NCBI GenBank assembly: GCA_023853785.1
Contig: JAJIRX010001059.1
Coordinates: 1-42,422, forward strand
DNA length: 42,422 nucleotides
Direction: 5' to 3'
DNA from: Psilocybe azurescens
Lineage: Eukaryota; Basidiomycota; Agaricomycetes; Agaricales; Agrocybaceae
This document shows, piece after piece, positions 38,201 to 42,422 of the stretch. The notes beneath the pieces are model-generated. The model ran no database searches. It saw only the letters and a list, made by a program, of their open reading frames with translations, and had not been told where the DNA came from. Each line of letters opens with the position of its first letter. Within the stretch, counting starts at the first letter, position 1. The translations under genes were made by a program, and so were the position numbers.

Positions 38201-40140
38201 TCTGTGTCATTCCACGCAAATCCATCATTATGAAGCATCATAAAATGATGTAAAAGTTCCTTTTCGGCAGGCCAGAGAAATCCCGATCATTAGCTTCATC
38301 AAACTGTGCTCTGCATTCCTCAGTGTAACGACCTCGGGGCTCCAAGGGTGGAGGGTTGATTTAGGGTTGGTAAGGTCTCCAGAGGATCACCTTTGATGTC
38401 ACGGATAATTCGAAACTTTTCAGGCACGTTGGCGATGACTGGCCGGACCTTCAATGCGACTGGTTTGTACTTTTTCCCGGGCAAGTGAATGATGACACAT
38501 TGGGGAGTGGAGACTTGGGCTTGGTGTGAGATGAAGAGGGGAAAGACTTTGTGGGTTCAGAGTACATTGCGCTTTGATGTTTTCAAATGTTATTGGTAGA
38601 TTCAGAAGCTAGAGTAGATGTTACAGGAGTAGCCGTTCTAGAGGTAGGCTTCGGTAGTGGAATTTTCTGAGGATCAGGCGAGGCTGAGGATAACGAAGCA
38701 GGAGTATTAGGAATGGTAGATCCAAAATTAAATAACGAAGCAAAGGCAGGCGAGGACTTGAGATCTGCACGACTGGAATAGAAAATAAATCACAGGCAGT
38801 AAGATAGGAAGTGGAATAGTCTGGTTTTGAGGAATCTAACAGCTGATAGGCTTCGATGAAAGGCTTGCCCTTGTTGTCTAGAGTGACTGAGAGTGCAATT
38901 TCGCCTCATGGCTGGCTAGATCCTCTATTCTTGAAAATTTCCGTAAGAGACCTCGATGATGTTCGGCCTATTGTGGGTATGATAGCGAGCTTTGCCTCGA
39001 GGCTGAGTAGGAATAGTAGCCTTTGTCCGGTGTTAGGATCGGTGATTGTAATGGTCTGATCATCATTGGCATAGTTCTGAATGAGACTTTCAGTCAGGGT
39101 GTCAAAGGGTCGCCCAAAGAGGACATCGTAAGCAGGGGCTTGATGATATGAACTTGCATATAGAGAGTGAGATTGCCAAGAAGGAAGGGGATGTTTCGAG
39201 CTAAGCCAAGCGAGTTATCAATAGACCCATTTGCAGACTGCATCGCAGTATAATCCTGGGGTCGTAAATAAGCCCTAAGTCATTGCAGACTTCCTGACAT
39301 CACAATAATTTGGCATCCAGAGTCAATAATGCATTCTACCTTCATGTTATTGTCAACAAGGGGAAAATGGACCGGAGTGCTGCAGATTCCTTAGCAACAA
39401 CAAGATGATCTGGATCTGGAGCTTCGCCAGGCCGCAAGTTGCGATAGTAAGTCTCGTAGATATCTGGAATACTGGTGGCGCCGAGAGGTGGACTCTGGGT
39501 CTGAGTAGCAGCTTTTGGAATGGTCTGCTCGGGACTTCGGATACATTGTTACCCTCTGTACCAGTTTCGAAGGTTCCAACCTGAACCTGTCTCTGGGTTA
39601 TTGGGCTGCCTGCGACTGGTAGTAACTTCTGCAACTAGCGCCGGACTTCAGGGAGAGGGATAGAAGCTCTTTCTGAGTGATGGTGATAGGATTGTTGAGT
39701 GAACGTTGGTAGACAGCTTGGCAATAGTGGAATCATAGATCGGAGGTAAAGTCTTGTATGCAGGTTCAGGTTTCTTGGCAGGCTGTGTCTTTGGAGGTAG
39801 TGCACCAATATTTCGGTCTCTGGGTGGGGCATATGTGGCGTCCTTGGCATTCCTAAATGGGTGTTCCGGTGTCTCGATGGGGTTTGTAGGTGGTAAAGGC
39901 TGTGGCACTGGAGCCGGAGTAATATCTCGAGAGGGTGTAGACCGAGTTTGTGGGGGTTAATGGGCTCATCCTCAGGCTCGATGTTGGTGTTCCGGCTTTC
40001 TGTCCTCTAGTTTGTATGACTGGGGTGAAGCCTCGTTGCTTAGATTTGAGATTGAACAGCTCGGCTTGGAGGGATGCAATCCGGTCTTCGGTACTAAGTT
40101 GGTAAGTAGGAACAAAGTGGTAGAGGTTGATCCGGTATCT
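38201..40140 (-). pseudogene. Gypsy-2 gag-pol linker and aspartic protease
   Basis: The protease motif VECIIDSGCQIIVMS lies near 39300-39345. It is followed by ANGSIDNSLGLARNIPFLLG (near 39200-39230) and a Pro/Ser-rich stretch. The linker upstream carries LSTEDRIASLQAELFNLKSK (near 40050-40110), a short coiled coil, and Pro-rich PQPLPPTNPIETPEHPF. Several stops interrupt the frame between 38200 and 39300. The DSG triad residues are intact. Confidence 0.7.
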
Positions 40141-41183
40141 GGGGTAGACACAATCGCTCCAATAAGCGAACCGTGGCCATTTGATTAGGGGTTCCTGCCA
40201 ATGCCATTCATCAATCCGGTCTTTAAGGAAATTGCCCTTGATATCCCTGGTACGAATGATCCCGAAGGTAGTACGACCTTTCCTTCAGTATTCCTCTTGC
40301 ATTTCCCGCTCGATATACTTGCCAACAAGGTCACACTCGGATAAAGTGTTCCTTGCCACAGAAGTTGCACGAGGTACCTCCGGAACGAGGTAGCTGCTTC
40401 CGAAGTTGAGTGTTGGTTGGCTTGGAGCGCCTCAACAATGGACTTGGTGAACTCTGTAAGGATGCTACTGAGATTCTCGGTCTTGATAGAGTCCGAAGGG
40501 GTGGCGCAACTATAGCCGATTGGGTGGGAAGTACGGACTGGGGTTGGATAATGCCCTGAATAGTGCCTTGGAGGACCCACGAGGCTGCGGCAAATACGTC
40601 CTTGACTTCATATGGGATAGCTGGACTATGATCTGGGTGTTTGAGTTGAAGCCGATTCGCAATGGAGACCCAGGTTTGTGGGGAAAACCTCGAACATAGG
40701 CTCGTGACTGCTCGGTAATTGAGATAATGCCTTTATTGATGAGGAATGTGGTTATGACAATGAACTGGCGGTGATAAATTGCCAATTCAGACATATTGTT
40801 GATTCGAGGCGCTGTTGAGTCCCAATGAGAAGGTCGAGGTCCGCCATAGAGTATTTTTGATCAACTGCTGCATCAGGGTAGAGGGCCAGAACATCTGTCT
40901 TGAAGTCTAGGTAGGTCTTGTTATTGTCCGAGAAAGAGGGTAAAGTTTCCCAAATGTCTGCAACCTCAACATCAAGAAGCCGAGTAGCATGAGCCTTCTT
41001 GTCAGCGTTTAAAGTGACTGCGGACCGAGTAAAGTGATATTCAAGATCAGTGAAGTAGCGCCGGAGTTCACGAGGTTTCAACGGATCAAAGCGAGGTGCC
41101 GATCGATCACCTCGGACAGGCATAAGCGGCGATGCAACTGCCGAAGGTGCAGGTGGAGCTGGAGGTGCTAAAGGTTGGGTCAT
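40141..41183 (-). pseudogene. Gypsy-2 gag
   Basis: It starts MTQPLAPPAPPAPSAVASPL at 41183. The capsid-like domain reads LKPRELRRYFTDLEYHFTRS, KKAHATRLLDVEVADIWETL and YLDFKTDVLALYPDA, then after a frame change IYHRQFIVITTFLINKG, ISITEQSRAYVRGFP. A nucleocapsid zinc knuckle near 40320-40360 reads CNFCGKEHFIR followed by a shifted Cys, then DLVGKYIERGKCKRNTEGK. Spacing C-x2-C-x3-H-x4-C is one residue short of the canonical knuckle, probably from a codon loss. Gag would assemble particles around element RNA. Confidence 0.8.
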
Positions 41184-41583
41184 AGTGTCTGTGATAAGGT
41201 TTATGATGGGTGGGGTCAGAGTTGGAGAATTGTCTTGGGTAGATAGAGTTTGTTCCGAGATACTGGGTGTGGTGTAAGGCCTAGTATATAATGTGTGCGA
41301 GCTAGTGCTGGTTGTAGGTGAAGGTGATGGTGGTAGTGAGGTTAAAGGAGATAGTGTCGGAGAACTGAACTGTGTAGAAGTTGGAATAGAGGTAGAAATA
41401 CGAAGGGTACCTGACCTGCGGCAGGGGTGGTGTTGGTAAATGGTAATGTGTCTGAAAGGTTGGAGGGATTCTGTAGAGTAGCTGCTTGTCTCTGAGGTTC
41501 CGAGTTACACTGCAGTCTCTGACGATCTGTAGGTTCAGGTCGAGTCCAGTCGCGCTTACTGCCAGGCGCAATTTTGTTGAAAC

Positions 41584-41598
41584 CGCGGTGGGCTCCAC
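41584..41598 (-). other. Candidate primer-binding site of Gypsy-2
   Basis: Just inside the 5' LTR (3 nt spacer), the minus strand reads TGGAGCCCACCGCGG. It starts with the TGG expected to pair with a tRNA CCA end. The tRNA species cannot be fixed by eye. Confidence 0.45.
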
Positions 41599-41601
41599 AA
41601 A

Positions 41602-42299
41602 TGATATGCCTACTGCTGCGGCGTGCGTGCACAAAAACACAAACTAATTAAAGTAAAGGGGTTACTTCGCAATGAGTGGCTCTGAGGGTTGCGAATCGAG
41701 GTTTCGGGAGCGTAGGCAGTGATGAGGAGTCGGACGTTGAAGTATACTAACTTATACGAGGCTTGATAGGGAGACCGAGTGATGATATACGATGTTCGAG
41801 GGCTGAATACGATGTTTGAGGGCTGAATACGAGTACGAGGGTGCTAACGAGTTACGAGGACGCAGTTTCTGAGTTCGAGACGGTGAGGATATGACGATAT
41901 ACCAGGGATATGAGGTTCTATTCTTCAAAGTAGACTACATATAAGCTTATATAGTAGAACTTGAGACTCTAAAGGGTTTAATCAAAGCAGAAAAGGAATT
42001 AAACAAGCAAAGGGGGAGCAGGAAATGGTACAGAGTAGCGCAGAGAAAAGGAAATGAATTAAAACAAATATCGAAACCTATTAGAAATCATCCGAAACCG
42101 CAGGTATGCTCTGTGAAGACTAGCCAAGCCATTTTGAGTTGTTTAGTGACAAAGTGGGGTTCAGTTGGGCCCGGTTACACTGGGCTTCGCGTACATCTGG
42201 AGGTCTTTAGTAGATGTTGGTAGGCAATTTGAACCTCTAAATGGTGTGGAAAAACTTGTAAAATGGGTTTACTGAGTATAGGGACTGCAGTGCGTATCA
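41602..42299 (-). repeat. 5' LTR of Gypsy-2 (698 bp)
   Basis: Plus-strand ends are TGATATGCC and GCGTATCA, with TG..CA termini. It matches 30721-30937 plus 32820-33316 almost throughout. A 22-bp unit (CGATGTTYGAGGGCTGAATA) is tandemly duplicated near 41790-41830; the same unit is the target of the hAT insertion in the other LTR. Confidence 0.92.
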
Positions 42300-42422
42300 G
42301 CAATCACCGTGAACCAGGCCTCACAAAGGCTGTTCACTAAATTAGGCAATCAACCACTCGGGGATCAGGCATCACTCGCCATACAGGTGATCACCCACGG
42401 ACCAATGTATTGGCAATTGAAA
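42300..42422. other. Flanking sequence right of Gypsy-2
   Basis: 123 bp outside the LTR. No ORF or element end is recognised. It contains GTGATCACCCAC, loosely resembling GTGATCGCCCAC left of the element (near 30572). The likeness is too weak to call. Confidence 0.3.

Larger units (their letters stand above)
30721..42299 (-). mobile_element. Gypsy-2: near-complete Ty3/gypsy LTR retrotransposon
   Basis: Both LTRs are present: sense-strand 5' LTR 41602-42299, and 3' LTR 30721-33316 split by a hAT element. On the minus strand the order is LTR, gag, protease, RT, RNase H, integrase, polypurine tract, LTR. A plus-strand accessory gene lies between integrase and the 3' LTR. Without the hAT the element is about 9.7 kb. 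Flanks GCGA (30717-30720) and GCAA (42300-42303) are compatible with a 4-bp target duplication with one G-to-A change. Confidence 0.9.

Overview
The window looks like a nuclear genome segment from a basidiomycete fungus, most likely an agaricomycete. The evidence is a KDZ-type transposase, Ty3/gypsy, Tc1/mariner and hAT elements side by side, and very short GT-AG introns (49-91 nt). I see no bacterial operon, ribosome binding site, rRNA or CRISPR array. Nearly everything recognisable is mobile-element DNA, much of it nested and decayed. I found no convincing housekeeping gene.

Layout. (1) 1-11981: a dense four-gene block around a KDZ (Kyakuja/Dileera/Zisupton) transposase. Gene A (+, 1-2685, 5' end off the window) has a Zn2Cys6-like cysteine pattern and a coiled coil. 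Gene B (-, 2938-5699) is a multi-exon protein of unknown function, divergent from the transposase across about 185 bp. Gene C (+, 5884-9627) is the KDZ transposase. Gene D (+, 9696-11981) ends in a degenerate array of acidic NMSDDDE repeats and a conserved-looking C-terminus. All four carry single-base frameshifts. (2) 11982-16834: gene-poor; two tRNA-like Pol III modules (12.2-12.45 kb), one weak gene fragment and a TCCAGTGGA-rich patch. (3) 16835-18420: a complete but dead Tc1 element with TA flanks and unusual fold-back inverted repeats. (4) 18423-20245: minisatellite, a GC-rich repeat block and a palindrome-rich patch. (5) 20246-26412: a minus-strand Ty3/gypsy element (Gypsy-1), truncated before integrase and split by a 2.57-kb element (21503-24071) with a perfect 9-bp target duplication. 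That insert holds a second, inverted copy of the GC-rich block and a tRNA-like unit. (6) 26413-30720: mostly unassigned, with a 603-bp TA-flanked MITE. (7) 30721-42299: a near-complete minus-strand Ty3/gypsy element (Gypsy-2) with two about 0.7-kb LTRs. It carries an antisense, intron-containing accessory gene (zinc-binding cysteines plus coiled coil) between integrase and the 3' LTR. The 3' LTR is split by a 1.87-kb hAT element with an 8-bp target duplication. 42300-42422 is flank.

How it fits together: the KDZ block looks like one large DNA transposon whose transposase travels with three accessory genes. Gypsy-2 independently carries a gene of similar architecture (Cys cluster followed by coiled coil) in antisense. 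The nesting order is readable: hAT into Gypsy-2, the 9-bp-TSD element into Gypsy-1, and Tc1 into a TCCAGTGGA-repeat region. CGA-to-TGA stops, a YVDD-to-YVDN change and selective CpG loss in part of one LTR point to C-to-T decay, as expected from cytosine methylation or a RIP-like process. Functional statements rest on motif recognition by eye; no searches were run.
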